From: Warburgia ugandensis
Taxonomy: Eukaryota > Streptophyta > Magnoliopsida > Canellales > Canellaceae
Assembly: GCA_035236585.1 (NCBI GenBank)
Contig: CP141131.1
Coordinates: forward strand, 17,583,103 to 17,647,102
Length of the DNA: 64,000 nucleotides
Direction: 5' to 3'
In this document: positions 29,336 through 43,309 of the stretch, piece by piece
How positions within the stretch are numbered: the stretch's first letter is position 1
Layout of the letters: the number at the start of each line of letters is the position of its first letter
Notes under the pieces: generated by a model
Seen by the model: only the letters and a program-made list of their open reading frames with translations
The model's database searches: none
Told to the model about the DNA's origin: nothing
Made by a program: the position numbers and the translations under genes

Positions 29336-31812
29336 GAGAGAGAAGTGTGAGTTTTGGGATTTGAAGCAAACTAAAAGTTCTTTACTTTATTTTTCTCTAA
29401 TTGTTCACAATAAACAAGATGGCGATTTTTGTGGAGTAGGCACATCACCAAATCACACAAATATTGTGTTTTTTTAGTTATTTATTTCTTTTATTCTTTG
29501 TGCACTTGTGCTAGTATTTTATAGTATTAGCCTAACAAAAATAGAAACTCATGGAGGAGTTTTCTTTGACAAAATAAAATTGATACCTTTCCTACTTTTA
29601 CTTCTCCTTACAATTTTAAGTTGAATAATTTAACCATAAATATCCCATATCTATAGTTTCCACATGAACCTATCTTCCTTGCCGAGCATCAAAAAAGGGT
29701 TTCGATCAAGCTAAAGCTTCATGCCATTGTTCAAAATCATACCCAAACAATGTTCTTCAGCCCCAAAAGGTTTTCCAACCCGTTGTTGGACTAGGTCTTT
29801 AAGACCTAGGCTAGTGTTGTAAATTAGTGAATGCTTGGAAAAACCAAGGTTTACATTCACTTTTAGAGCACATTCCATATAAAATGCCATATGACCACTT
29901 GTTTTACATAATTGTTTCTTTGTCTTTGTCTCTACCTCTATCATTATTTGTCTATCTAGCACTCTTAAAGATGCAATTGTAAGATCTCATCTATTATCTA
30001 GCTCATTCCAAGAGGCTAGAACTTATTGTGGGAATCATCATCTTCACTTTTTCGAATAGGTGCATTATAGATTCAACTCAATTTTTAGGAAAAGCTATTG
30101 TTTGGATGGCTTAATCAATCCATTTATGGATTGAACTTATTTGTCTTTGACGACGTATGCTAAAAGAAACTTGCACAAAATCCTTCTATTATTGTAGATT
30201 TTGACGATCATATAAAGAAATGCCTTGAATTCTTTTTAGAAATAAGTTGCATTAGTTACTGCTTTTGATCTTTTGGTATGCATTTCATAATTGCTAGTAT
30301 CTAGTTGGGAAGGGTCAAATGCTTGAACTCAACTAAACAAATATTTTTCTTTCTTTTCATTTCTAATAGTGACATTGTTAGATACTCATGCACACTCTCG
30401 AGTGGACTCAAAGTCATCATCTACACATTTGGATCCACTCTTGCGCCATTATACCACACACATACAACAACTCATCCAAACAAATCAATGTAGTATTTTG
30501 GAAATTACTTAATTCCTTAGGGATCCATATGCATTGATACTTGAATATGTTTAATCAGGTGGATCCTTTTACTTCATCTTTTACAAGCCATAACTACATA
30601 AAAATGGCCGTGTTATTATCACCATCTTTCATACATTTGTCCTAACCTTTAGGAATCTGTGAATTTGTTGGAATTTGAGTGCCTTATTGTTGCATTCATG
30701 ATGTATCCCTTTCAAAACACACATGAATTATAATTGCCACATAAGACATGGATAGGTCCCAAGATGTTAGATATAGTGGTTGTGTAGCTTAGATATAAGA
30801 TGCAATGATATTAGGAACCCATCTCATTTGATCAAAAGATCGAGTTCCATTAGAAAGGAAAAGGGAGAAGTAATTGCACATGTAATAGCAATAATATTTA
30901 ACTTAGGTAAATTGCAACTAAATTGCATTTCTCTAGTGGATTGCAAAACTCAACGTGGAAGCTCCCATTGTTGCCTCAACACCTCTTTTTTAATAAATTA
31001 CAGTCTTTGTAGCAAGCTTCCTTTCGTTGCAATTTACTAGATTCAAAAGAAAAGAGTGATTTCCTTGATCTTGATGAACAAATAAAGGACTTTCCTTAGA
31101 TGATATCTACTATGTGTGCCTTTTAAACATTGTAAAACTATTATTAAGCATATATTTGAAGGAGAAAAAATGGATTTATTCTCCCCGACTCCCTAATCAA
31201 TCCAAGGTTAATGACTAATTAGCTATTTCAAGCAAAGAACCGTAGAAGCTTGAGATCTATCCCATTAAAAAGTTCTTATACGATCCTTTGCCTTGTATGG
31301 AACTTGCTAACACCAGTATCCCTATGTTAAACTAAGTTTAGGGAAGAAGAGAAATGAAAAAAGATGAGCTAAGAACAAAGTGTTGGTCATATTGTAATAT
31401 TTAGGCCATTAATAGAAGGATTGCAGATCTATGTTATATTTTAATTTTCTTCATCGATCATCATATCACATAAAACCTTAGATTTGGTAGAAATTATTGG
31501 GTCAAGAACTTATCTTCTAAAGCAATCAAAATCTTTACTATGATCACAAGCTTCTCCAAATTATGGATCATCTACTTCATGTGGTGGTAGATTCAGTATA
31601 GAAGAGAAAGCACGTAAACTAGATAGTGTTTAAATTAAATTTTGTACCACTATATGATTTTGCAGGGTCCCACACTTTAGTCTTCACCTTAAGAATGGAT
31701 GTCACACATTTAAGCAAAAGCATACCTCAAAATGGTTTTGAAATGGCTAACAAATTTCTAATGTTTTCATCAAAATTATTAAAAATTAAGTTTTTCAAAG
31801 AAATGTCTACAT

Positions 31813-31830
31813 ACTTCACAATTGTGAAGT
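31813..31830. repeat. Perfect 18-bp palindrome with degenerate copies
   Basis: ACTTCACAATTGTGAAGT is its own reverse complement. A degenerate copy is at 31953-31969 (ACTTCACAATCGTGAAC) and a half copy at 31981-31991. Confidence 0.9.
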
Positions 31831-32166
31831 TTTGACCCATGAAACATCATAATTGTAAAGGTCACCTAGAGAAGATATAAGCACTTCATTTTTTGCTAAA
31901 GTTGGAACATTGATCACTTTTTTTAGGATGTTTATGGAAAAGGGATACTTGGACTTCACAATCGTGAACTTATGGTTGCTAATTGTGAAGTCTTGAGCCT
32001 TTGCATAGTGGTCACAAAATAAAACTTCATAATCATTAACCTTATACGTCAAAACCTAAAAAAGTCAAGTTTTGAGATTGCCTTTGATTGTACATAGATT
32101 TACCAGCATTGCTATCCCTAATTTCTATCAATTGGAGATCTCTTACCTCATTTGATGCATGAAACA

Positions 32167-32168
<2 letters not shown>

Positions 32169-32211
<43 letters not shown>
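32169..32211. repeat. (AC)21 microsatellite
   Basis: Uninterrupted AC dinucleotide repeat, directly visible. Confidence 0.97.
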
Positions 32212-32215
<4 letters not shown>

Positions 32216-35013
32216 AAGAAGTTCATTCTAGGTGTCTTTCCTTTTATTTTGAGTCCTTTTATCTCTCTCTTTCATTCTAGTTTCTAGGGTTTTCTCTTAC
32301 ATATAGAATAGAAAAGAGGGTCTTGAATCGAAAAAAAACTCCAGTGGAATTGCTAGAGCTTCCTCTAAAGAAAGAACCCTAATTTTGTTTTTGACTATTA
32401 GGAGAGGAAGCAAAAGACTATAAGTATCCCCTCTCATAATAGAGATGATTACTTGAAAATTGAGAGAGGAATCCCAAGCTACTTCATTGCATGCTATTCT
32501 TAATTGAAAAAAAAATTCATAGCTTTTCTCCACTTAGTTATGAGCACACTAAAGGGGATTTTTTCCATGTCTTTAAAATAAAAGAAAAAAGAAAAGAAAA
32601 GAAAAACCCTCAAACTTGTAGAGATTTTTCATTTTAATCCCCAAATCATCAATTTAACAAAAGTAACCTAATCCTATAAAAAAAAATTTATTCAATCCTA
32701 AGTCGTTAAATCAAATAATAGTGTTAGGGCTTGGCCGAGGTGGCAAGATATGCTGGCAATAACTTTACATGTAGCAAAAATTAGTTAAAATTTTGAAATT
32801 CTTTTAAAAACTCAAACAAGAGTTGGATTCATCGTTTTCATTAGAAGATATCCTAATTATAAAGATCTACACTTCATTATGTCCATCTCTTACTTTAAAA
32901 TAAGAGATTGTTGATGGGTTCATTCAATGTCCTTTGGTACAACAATATATGAGAAACTGTAATTTCTTTTGTTCTCTTTTTTATCTCCTTAAGCACATCT
33001 AGCACAAACTAATTTTAAGTGTTCTGTTCATGAAACCTTTTGGGTTTTTTTTTTTTTTTTTAATGGAGGCGAGTAATGCACAAACCTCTTTCCTTGCAAC
33101 CATAAAAAACTCATAGTGTTTTCTATATATTGAACCATTAAAAACTCATATTGGATTTCTTGTACAAGAAAACCCTTCATTAGCTCTTACTTACCCCCAT
33201 TTTGGGTTGGCCTTTAACCTCTTCAGATCATTCTTGGGTTTTCTATGCCTAGTTGACTTGAAATTTGGGATTTTTTCTTAGTTGTTGAAACCCAAATGTA
33301 GCTAAATTCCTAAGACCCAATTCTTATTTATTTTTATAACTAGATATATTTTCTTCATTGTACTAAAATTAGGTTATTTTCTAGACTTTTTTCCTTGTAG
33401 GTAATGATAAGCTCTTCTGTTGCTAATGAACAAACTTCATTGAAAAGGCTTTTCAAACAGGGGATGACCGCATGCTTCCAGTTGCAAAACATAAACAAAG
33501 AATTTTTTTTTACCAATGTACGTCAACAAAATTGTCTTCCCGCATTGCATTTGTTGACAAAAAAGGCCCACAATGAAATCTTTCATAGTTTTAACTTTTC
33601 ATATATATCATACCAACAAAAAGGTTTATCTAAAAGAACCAATCATGCAACTAATGCATTTTCATGATAGAAAAACTTAAGCTTCTAGCTAGGTTATAGA
33701 GGCCCACCTGACAAATCTTCAATCTTTCACCTAGATCCCTATATTCTTGAGAAAGAATATAAAAGGTTACAAAAAGGGAGGGTCAAAAACAAAAAGAAGT
33801 CTTACTTACGTATATGTACATCCATGAGTGGCATTTTGGCATTATTTTTTAACTTATCTTGCTATCATTTAATTTAACAAGTTAGGATTCAATTGGAAAA
33901 TTTTCATAAGATCAAATTAATTTTGTTATGTCAATGAATTGTGGATTAAAATGAAAAATCTCTACAATTTCATTGTTTTTTATTAAAAAGCCCTTTTTCC
34001 AAATACTTTTCTCTAGCTATTGTGTTGTTTTTATATAGAGACTCCTCCCTAAGTCATGCTCATGTTAGAAACATTTTAACCAAGTTTGACTCCAATTAGA
34101 TTTTTAGGTGTAACCTTCTAAGAAGCTTCTCAATATCATATCTTCTAACTTTCCCTTTAGGAGCTACTTTCCTAATTTGACTCAAACTCTCCTAGACTTT
34201 GTATTAGTTACTTTTTGCCTTCTATGGATGATAATGTAGCATCAAGCAAATTCACCCTCGATAGTCACATATGGCCACCTTACAACATTAATGACAAAGG
34301 TATCCTTATGAGTAAATTATCATTATACTCTTACCAATTTAATTATCATCATACCCTCCCACTTAATTATATTCATCTATAACTCCTGTATAGGTGTGTG
34401 GATCCACTTACTTCTAGGTTTCTCACATTTGTACAATCAAATATGATGAGTTTTATCCTAAATGAACTTTAAATATCTTTCAAAAACTCCTTTTAAATAT
34501 ATCTTATTATATATGTCTATATATACAAAATAAATTTGATAAGTATTTTATTAATGATCACCAAGGCCTTAGATTTTTCCAAGTTCATTTATTAGATGAC
34601 ACATAATAACTATCTTTCTCTATAAGAAAGTGGGTATCATGTTAGACATCCTATACTATTTATGAGTTTATAAATGTCTATGTGCACATAGAATTAACCT
34701 AGAATATATTTTCATGGAATGCACCAAAGACGTATACTTGATCACATATAAAAATATAGATAACTCAAGTATAAGGGTATTTATGGTTATGTATATTTAG
34801 TAATACTTTACATATAATACTAATAAGTGTTCTAGACAAGTAAAGTTATATCATATGTGAAAAAAACTTTCACACAATTCAATATATGTTTAAGGTCTTT
34901 ACCTTAGATGATTTGAGATTTGACCATCTCTATCTTATTGGAATATCCCATTTGACAAGTGTTATATATAGAATTAGGCTTTCCATTCTCATTCTCAATT
35001 GAAGATTATTTTA

Positions 35014-36748
35014 TGTGACACCCCGGGTTTTCCAAATCCTTTTCCATATGTATATAAAAATTAATAATAGTTTATTGATAGAAAATAGATGGGCTCCCAG
35101 AACTTAAAACTCATAATTTAAAAACTTTTCGCAGCGTCAAGAAAAATATCAATAAAGAAAACCCTGATGGTCATATAACCTCAAAAACTACACTGAATAA
35201 ATAGAACCAAAAGTAAACCTTTTGACCATACTCACAAATTAAAACCACAGTGAAATTTTTACAACTGTAAAGATACATGATAATGAAAGTTCCAAAGCTC
35301 TAGGGTCTATCCAAGATCACCACGTCATCCATGTATAAGCATAAACGTACTATACAGTGATATGGGTCTAATCTATTAATATATACAACGACTAAGTAGA
35401 ATTCCAAATATCCATTACCATTCCAACAATGTACACCACTCTGTCTCTGAATCTGGTAATATCTGGTCCTCAAGCCCCCATCCAGCTCCACTCTAATCCA
35501 CCTGCTTCCCTTTCTGACTGTCGTAGTCTGATTCTGAGGCATTGCAAAACAAAGCAATGTCTCAGCAAGTCATGCTTGTGTAGGTGATATACATCCAAAG
35601 TAAACTCAATAAAAATAAATCACATGGCACGAGGCATAAAGATCGTAAGATGGTCAAACATAATATAAAGCCTTAAATTTCACGACGAAGGACATACTAA
35701 GTCCATGAAATAAATAAGATATAATCAATCATGATATTAGGACATACAACATCCAAGAAAATATAGAAACATATGAATGCATGTCAAAAGTATAGAACAT
35801 CATACACAGTCAAGCTCTATGAGTGTCTCAAGTACACTACGGCAATGTGGGGTCAGTTCTCTGTACCAGCCGCTTTCACCCTTTTACCCTTTCACCCTTG
35901 CACCCTCACGAGCACTCAGGCACTCACAGAAATGACGCGTTCCACTTTCGCTTTTACTCTTTCACCCTTGCACTCTCATAGGTACTCAAGCACTCACAAA
36001 AAGTTGCGTTGCACGCCCGCTTTCACCCTTTCACCCTCACGGGCACTCAGGCACTCACGGGGTGAAGAAATGCATCCTACCACAAGAGCAATAGTCTCAA
36101 ACATCAAAACATAGCGACTCCCACATGTCAAAAATACCAATAATCAAGGGAATATCATGAAATATATCAGAACAATGCATGCAATAACCACCTGAAAGAT
36201 AACACACACATGAGAAACTACATGTTGAAATTAATCTCATGCATATGGTAAGGCATAAATCATATGCTTCAAAAACTCAAATCACTAAGTCATCATTTGA
36301 GAATCATGAAAAAATTGTGAATGAAATCACCTACCTCGGTATCGTAATATCCCAAACAAACGTGTAAACGATATCAAGGTATATGCCCTGATGTACCTGT
36401 CACTCCATAAATCATTATTCATTGTTAGGCCTCACATTTTCTCCATGATCCCTACATTTTCTATTTCGTTTAGTAAACTACAGTTATCTTTGTGATCGAG
36501 TGTTGATCAAACGGTCTGATCATTCTAATCTCATTATCATTTCATGTTTAACATATACAACCAAAATCTAAAGCCTGATCATCCATTAATCGGCTTAATC
36601 TAAGTCATTGAATAGTGCTTAGTAGTTTGGCTATTAAAAAGCTACTCCAAACTAGATTTTTATCTTAAATCAAGGTCCGCCTTGTTAAGACGATCACAAC
36701 GCCCCTTTCGGATTGTGATTTGGACCTCTGTAGACGCACTTTGCATGT

Positions 36749-36779
<31 letters not shown>

Positions 36780-37690
36780 GGTGGGGGGTAAACAGCGCGC
36801 GTGGCGCTCGTTTGTAGTGCCGCGCGTGTCCGCACCGCATCGCGTGCGCGAGTGGCACCACGTTCCCTGCGCATGCTGCTCACTCATCGCACTGTGTGGC
36901 GCTCCCTCGTCCGTGCCTTTTCCTTCCGCGTGGTGCATGCATATTACACCACGCATCTCCTGCGTGGTGCGCGTCTCCTGCGCAACGTGGCCCGCCAGTC
37001 GCACAGCGCGTCACACCTAGCCATGTCGTGTGCAGACGTGGTGCCATGTGTCGTGCGTCTGTACGTGCATCCTCAACCTGGAGCGGGTCGCCATTGCCAG
37101 GAATGACGACTAGACTGGTTCACCATGGCCAGAGACCCCAGGTGCTCCGTTTTTTGCAATTTTTACACCTATGATTCCAGTTTTTCGCATACATTTCATT
37201 TTCACCCTCCATTTTCACAAATCCCTCCTAAATCTATCATTTTTTCACGATTTTCATTGCATTTTTTAAAACTCCTAACATACTATTTTTGGGGTTTTAT
37301 GGTGTCCCTAGCTGTCCGATCACCATGAAATTTCACGGGTCAGTTCCTTACATCATCACGCTCAAGATGAACGGTCCAGATCTCCATCTGACACCGTTAC
37401 ATTGACTTTTTCCTAGGGCAACAGTAATGCCTAATTTTTTCCCGGATAATAAACTTGGAAAGAAGTATATAGGAACGAGTGGGGCGAGCCTACCTTGGTC
37501 CGGCTAGTCGGAGGTTGAGAGCCCGCCGCGTTCGTCCGGTTGCTGGGAAATCGTCGCCGATGGCTCAATTATGGGAATAAAGAGGAGGGGGAGGGAAATG
37601 CATTTGAGGCACTCCCCCTCTAAATTTTTCCCTGTATACATCATTTTTCATTATTTTTTTAAAATCAAATTAGAAATAGTAAGTGTTACA
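35014..37690 (-). repeat. Long solo LTR, copy 2 (Ty3-gypsy-like)
   Basis: 2677 bp from TGTGACACCCCGGG to GTGTTACA, flanked by a perfect 5-bp duplication TTTTA (35009-35013 and 37691-37695). Read on the minus strand it starts TGTAACACTT and ends CCCGGGGTGTCACA. Blocks at 35530-35590 and 36689-36725 match 43810-43870 and 44905-44940 of copy 3 in the same relative order. No primer site, gag or pol lies within, so it is a solo LTR left by LTR-LTR recombination. The GC-rich part 36790-37130 yields overlapping frames on both strands, judged non-coding. Confidence 0.82.
36746..36788. repeat. (GT)n followed by a 19-base poly-G run
   Basis: TG repeats to 36762, then G at 36763-36781, one T, then six G (36783-36788). 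Lies inside solo LTR copy 2. Could form a G-quadruplex; homopolymer length may be a sequencing artefact. Confidence 0.9.
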
Positions 37691-37884
37691 TTTTAGGTTT
37701 ATGTAAAACCATAATTCCACTTAGTTCTTAAGTAGCTTGTTATGGAACTCCAACTATATGGCTTAAGGTTCCTAAGATCATTTCATGACTCTTTAGTTAT
37801 GTCGTCATGTCATAACAAATCTTATAAGAAGACTACCTTAATTATATAATTGGCATACCATGATAATGAATTTATTCAAACTAT

Positions 37885-37958
37885 AAAGGGTAGCTCGGTA
37901 CACAAAGCTCCCACATATGTGAGGTTTGGGGAAGGGGCAGACCACAAGGGTCTATAAT
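37885..37958 (-). mobile_element. 5'-truncated Au-type SINE
   Basis: GCTCGGTACACAAAGCTCC, GGGGAAGGGGCAGACC and ACAAGGGTCTATAAT match the 3' half of the window's other SINE copies in minus orientation. It is bounded by the 11-bp direct repeat ATTCAAACTAT (37874-37884 and 37959-37969), a target-site duplication, so it inserted already lacking its pol III promoter half. Confidence 0.7.
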
Positions 37959-38149
37959 ATTCAAACTATCATATGATAAAATTCAACTAATTATATACAT
38001 TCTAACATTTTAGACATCCAATTGACATAGGGCCAAACCATTGGAGAAGCTAGTGATAAATACAATATAGACTATGGTTGGTCTAGGATAAAACAAGATG
38101 AAATAGGAAATTCAAATGAATCTTTATTGGTCAGTCATGTTATTATTGG

Positions 38150-39260
38150 TTTGTTGCTCAAGAAATTAATGATAATATATAGAATGACAATAGGATGGTC
38201 TTGGAGAGTCACACCAAAATTCAAAGTTTCAATTGGATTACAAGTTGGAATAAAGCCTCAGCAATTGATGTTTTGATGACTAGAGAACGGCCTCTTGTCA
38301 ACAGGTGTGTTCTATGTATGGAAAACCTTGAAAATATTCACCATATTCTTATTCATTGCTCATATTCCTCTGAAGTTTGGTTTATGGTTTTAAGTTGGTT
38401 TGTTGTCAATTGGATAGTGCCTTGTCAAGTAACAAGATTTTTATTAGGCTTGAAATTGGCAATCTAGCTTAGTGAAAGCAAAAAAATTGTGGGGATGGAT
38501 TCCAACAATGAATTGGGCTCTATAGAAAAAAAATAAAATAGAAGGATTTTTCGAGTAATTTGTTCTTTGGTTGGTTTTCATAAAAATTAAAGAGGCAAGT
38601 AGCTTTTGGGTAGCAATGGATCCTTCATTTGTAGGGTATTCTGTTGATTAAATAATAAAAAAATTATTAGCCTTTATGTGAAATTGTGTCGATATAAACA
38701 AATAAGTTGCCCTTGAAAGATGCCTAGGATGGGGTGAGTCAAACTAAATTTTTATGAGTCAAGTTTGGGCAATCCGATAGTGGCTACAAATGGAGGTATG
38801 ATTAGAGATGACCAAGGACAAATATTGCTTGAATTCTTGACTCCAATAGGAATTAAAGAAGTAATTGAAAAGGAGTTCTTGGCTACAAAATAGAAATTTT
38901 GTTTTCAAAAAAAATAATAAGAAAAGCAATTTATGGATTGTTTGTGGAGGTTGTTATTGGCTGGATTAATAATACTAATTGGACATCAAGGTGATTTGGT
39001 TATGTTTTGGAAGACATACAATCTAATTTGGAGGAAAGACAATTTAAGGCTTCTGCTAAACCTAGATCTAAATTTTGGGGCTGACCAACTTGATAGAGAT
39101 GGGAAGCAAGCTTCGCAATGAGAATTGAATGTCGATGTCAATGTATATCTTTAGAGAATTCTTCATATTATTTTACTAGTGATTGGTTTTCTTTAGACCA
39201 ATCTTCTATACTCATTTGCTATGAATAAAATTACACTTTCTCCAACAAAGGGGGAAATGG
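38150..39260 (+). mobile_element. LINE fragment (zinc-binding region and RNase H)
   Basis: The open stretch 38195-38467 carries NRCVLCMENLENIHHILIHC, the C-x2-C...H...H-C zinc-binding region after LINE RT. RNase H follows: NGGMIRDDQGQILLEF and IGIKEVIEKEFLATK (38790-38890), VIGWINNTNW (38955-38985) and ADQLDRDGKQAS (39080-39118). An A-run near 39259 may be the 3' tail. It is the uninterrupted counterpart of the LINE at 17.7-21.9 kb. Frameshifts and a missing 5' part make it dead. Confidence 0.7.
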
Positions 39261-40289
39261 AAAAAAAAAAGGAGGAAGGAAGATGGAGGATGGAGGATGG
39301 AGGGTGTGATTTGGTAGAATGAATGAGCAAGAATATGATTGCCCTTTCTTTGATTTTCCTATATTATACTGGATATGCCCAATGTATCTATTTATAATAT
39401 GTAAGATGCTACTGTTGATTATGACATAGCTCTAAAAACTCACAAGTTGACTTGGAAAACTAATCCATTTTACTTGATGCTATAACATAATGTGTCATTT
39501 GATGAGTCAACTTACATTAAAACTACTAAACTTAGGTAAGGGTTTGAGTAAGTCAACTAGGAAAACTCATTCGAGTTAATTGATTCAACAACAAATCAAG
39601 CCACATCTAACCACTTTTACCACTTATGATATCTCTAGAAGTGAAATTTGAGGATACATGTAAAATTAAACAAATTTTATTAAAATTATACTCTAGTTTT
39701 TTGAATCACTTCGAGTTAACTCAACTTGCCTTCCTATAAATTTTTCTAGTTTGTAAACATGGGTGCAACTTGGGGGGCTAAGATTTTTTAAATCATGTTG
39801 GTCTATAAGTCGAACCTTATGAAAGCATGGTTATATAAGTATAATATGATAATATCTTTGTACACTTGCCCTTTTATATGTCTAGAGTTCCGGTTGGAGT
39901 TCACACTTGAAAAGTGTGGAAGGAGTCTACACCAGCTCCTAGGCTCTATCCCTTGACTTTTGGAGTGATCCAATTCATTCATCGGATTTAAAGCTCCTTA
40001 AAAAGTGTGGGTGCCAAATATTTTGTCCAATAAAAACCTCTCTAGTGGGCTTCCTCCACCAAAATATGATTTTAGATAGTATTAAGAAAAAGTATGTTAC
40101 CATCCATACATCAAGGTGGAGGGATCCACTGGAGATGCAGTTGTTATATGAAATTTTTAGCAGTCACACACATCTTTAGTGGCTGCAAATCTGATGATCA
40201 GTTGAATCACTTAAAAAATAAAGAGCATTGCCCACAGGTGGTGTAGAATCCTTGCACACTTATTGGGCGTGGACTCTCCCTGGACTGTG
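39261..40289. other. Unassigned region upstream of the ACS pseudogene
   Basis: No gene recognised. 39430-39760 contains words of the type AACTCACAAGTTGACTT and TCACTTCGAGTTAACTCAAC that recur near 46390, 46850 and 49760, so it probably holds an old copy of a dispersed repeat. Confidence 0.35.
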
Positions 40290-41260
40290 ATGGATGAGCT
40301 ATTGGGCCATGTGCTGGTAACTCTGACTGCTTGCATTGCTCTTGGTGATGAACCGATGAAATGTGAAAGTAAACCGGTCTACAGAAAATCTGACATACAA
40401 TGTTTGCAGAGAAAGCCAATCGATCTCTATCGTTGAATTAGAGAACTCATGCATCCAATTAATTTCCTCGACGGTTCAACCAACGTGCTACAAGCTTAAT
40501 GTTCCTTTACCTAAAACTTGCAACAATTACATATTCATAACAATTTGATCACGTCTCTTCTATCTAATGCCAAAAGTTAAAATCCATGGTCAACAAGAAA
40601 TTTCACTTTACCTAGGATCACTAAATCCACCAATATAACTTTTGGCCTATGGTGGATGAACAGGATCCTTTCGTTCGATATCCACTAATCTGATTGGCTG
40701 ATATTTTTTTATAGTCCAGCCTCTGGGTTACAGCAACAAGTTGATTGGGGTGGACACAGTCACACAATTAACATCCATTATGCATCTCCTATGAAGTGTG
40801 AACGCGTCCTTAGCTGGTTAAAGTGCGATTGGTGGTGAAAAAGTCCTGCCGCCAATTGGGTATGTCAGCACCCACGCTTCAACGTTCCTTCTCGAATGTT
40901 CAAAAAGCAGCATGAATTCTGCTATTTCCACGTGGACCTTTGAATTCTCCATTCCTGCTCTGCTATTGAGGGAATGCATTACTCTCTCTCTCTCTCCCTC
41001 GCCGTGTTGGAAGTAAAAAGATGTATGCTTCTGAATGTTCAAAACTTCCAGTTAAGTTTCTACAAATACCCTGCAATGCACTCTAAACACTTGGTTACAT
41101 TTAGACTCTCCTTTCTCTATTCCATTGTGATCTAGTTTCTCAATCTTTTACCTCTTCACCTGCACTCAAACACCCAGTTGATCATACCTTTTCCTTCCCC
41201 TTGTTCTTTGATTGTCTCCTTTTCTGTCTCTCTCATGAAATGAGATTGGGCAATAGCGAC
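40290..41260 (+). promoter_or_regulatory. Former promoter of the ACS pseudogene
   Basis: Aligns by eye with 7640-8560 upstream of the functional ACS. No TATA box as clear as the one at 8442 is present at the matching place; the nearest text is CTACAAATACCC at about 41060. Confidence 0.5.
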
Positions 41261-42788
41261 TGTCAGCTGCTATCTAAGATAGCTGCTGGAGATGTACATG
41301 GTGAAGACCCTCCTTACTTCAATGGAGGGAAGCATATAACAGTGGTCCTTACCACCCGACTCCGAGCCCTCAAGGAATTATTTAGATGGGTCTTGCTGAA
41401 AGTCAGGTGATCTTCTTTCGTTTTTTTCATTTCTATGAGGAATGTTTGAATACATAGGACAAACCTCATTGTCTTACAATGAGATTTGCCGGCTTCTACA
41501 TAATGATACGATCCTTTGTAATAAGTAGCTCATTCCAACTGGACAATCCTGCCTCCAAGTAAACATGAGATTTAACTAAGTAGTCGATTGAGAACTCTCT
41601 TGTTCATTGTTTTAGACCATCCTTATTAATTGGACAAAGATAGATTTAGTTGGATGTTTGAGTTATCCGAACCGCATTATTCTTGGCAGTTGGATATCTG
41701 ACGATGGAGGTATCAGATCAGATTAAGTGTGGGGATCAACTGTATGTTCGCGCTGCATGTGGAAATCAATGGGCGTGCATCATTAATTGTTTTGCAATGA
41801 GGTTGGGCCTTACTGTAGCATCTCTCTCTTATATATTTTCGCTTCATCTTTAGTCTATGGAGACTTGGAAATGTGAAAGGTTTGCTTTCTATTTTTGGTA
41901 GGTTTGTTTCGATCTGATCCAAGAATGGATGAAAAGGAACCCGGCGGCTTCAATTTGTACTGCTGAAGGGAGTTCGGAATTCAAGGATACTGCAATATTT
42001 CAGGATTACCACGGCTTGCCTGCTTTCAGAAACGTACAAAACCTGATCAACTTCTTATTTTTCTTCTCCCTGTTTTAATAGCTAGTATTAAGATATGAGG
42101 ACCTTGCAAGTGCATGCAGATCTCATAGCCTGTAGGAGTACACATGAAAAAAAAGAAGCGGGCTCTTGACAATGCTGCTAGTGGTAGTCTAGATAAGCCA
42201 AGTTGATTGAGTGCCCATCTCATAATTACCAAGATATTGCGGGTTCAAGTCCACTCACCCCTAAAAAGAAAGATAATACTGTATTTGAGTTGAAGCCAAA
42301 ATAGCATGATGCACATTCTAGAGATACTGGCAAATGCACAAGAATACGCACGAGTGTGTGGGAGAGAGGGTTTTTATTTTTTTTTAGTAGACCCGGTGCA
42401 CGGTTTGGGTGCACAAGGGAGACTAAAACATGAAATGTAGGCCCATTTTCTTTAGGAGTATTTCATGATTCTAACAGTTCATTAGTTTCGCCCTCCCTCG
42501 AGACGAGAGGTTGCCAAAATTGCCATCCAGCAGGCCCTCTAAAGTGGGCTCCCCAATAGCTGAAAAGTGGATGGTATTCACTCTCTGTGCTAATACACCA
42601 TTCAAATTTCAACTATGTGGGGCTCGCTATAAAAATGCCTATTGCCTATTGCCTATTGGATGACATTTTTCGTACCCTCTCATCTTGAGAGAGGGCGAAT
42701 TCAATAAATGGCTTGGATTATAGAAAATACTCTAAGAAATGAGCCCTCTTTTCAATTTTTTTATCTACACCCAAATCGTACAATGGGT

Positions 42789-42792
<4 letters not shown>

Positions 42793-42833
<41 letters not shown>
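42793..42833. repeat. (GA)20 microsatellite in pseudogene intron 2
   Basis: Uninterrupted GA dinucleotide repeat, directly visible, between exons 2 and 3 of the ACS pseudogene. Confidence 0.97.
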
Positions 42834-42836
<3 letters not shown>

Positions 42837-43309
42837 TTCTACGCTATCAACTTTCTGAAACTCTGTGTTCAAAGTTATTACTATCTAATCACCTCAAGGA
42901 AGATCTGTCACTGTCCTAAGACTAACTTTATTCTCATTTAATGACCCTCCTAAAAGGGGAATATGTTCTTCAATAATACCTTTTAGGCATTATCAGAACT
43001 CACTTCTAAACTAAATAAGCATATTTATACTAAAAACTGAGAACAATATATCGTGGGGACGAAGCTTAAAAGCAACTACCAGAAATGCGATGATAAGTTA
43101 AAGAAGCCCTTAAAATGACCCTGTTATAGGACTATGGTCAAAGTGCCACTGTGCTGTCAAAATCCTGACAATTAACTAGCCATTATTTTATTGCCACTTC
43201 GTCAATATTATAACGGTATCAATTAGATCCTCTAACAATAGATGGGGCGTTTGATCTACAGGCTACTACCAAGTTCACGGGGAAAGTGAGAGTTGAGAAA
43301 GTCAAGTTC

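Larger units (their letters stand above)
29336..35008. other. AT-rich intergenic region
   Basis: No gene or transposon domain was recognised on either strand. It contains a perfect 18-bp palindrome (31813-31830), an (AC)n microsatellite (32169-32211) and a poly-T run near 33045. Scattered frames of 60-95 codons look like chance. Confidence 0.35.

Noticed and set aside
36660..37174. Overlapping frames up to 114 codons on both strands
   Set aside because: Same cause: GC-rich LTR sequence with a poly-G run; the proline or glycine stretches come from the homopolymer.
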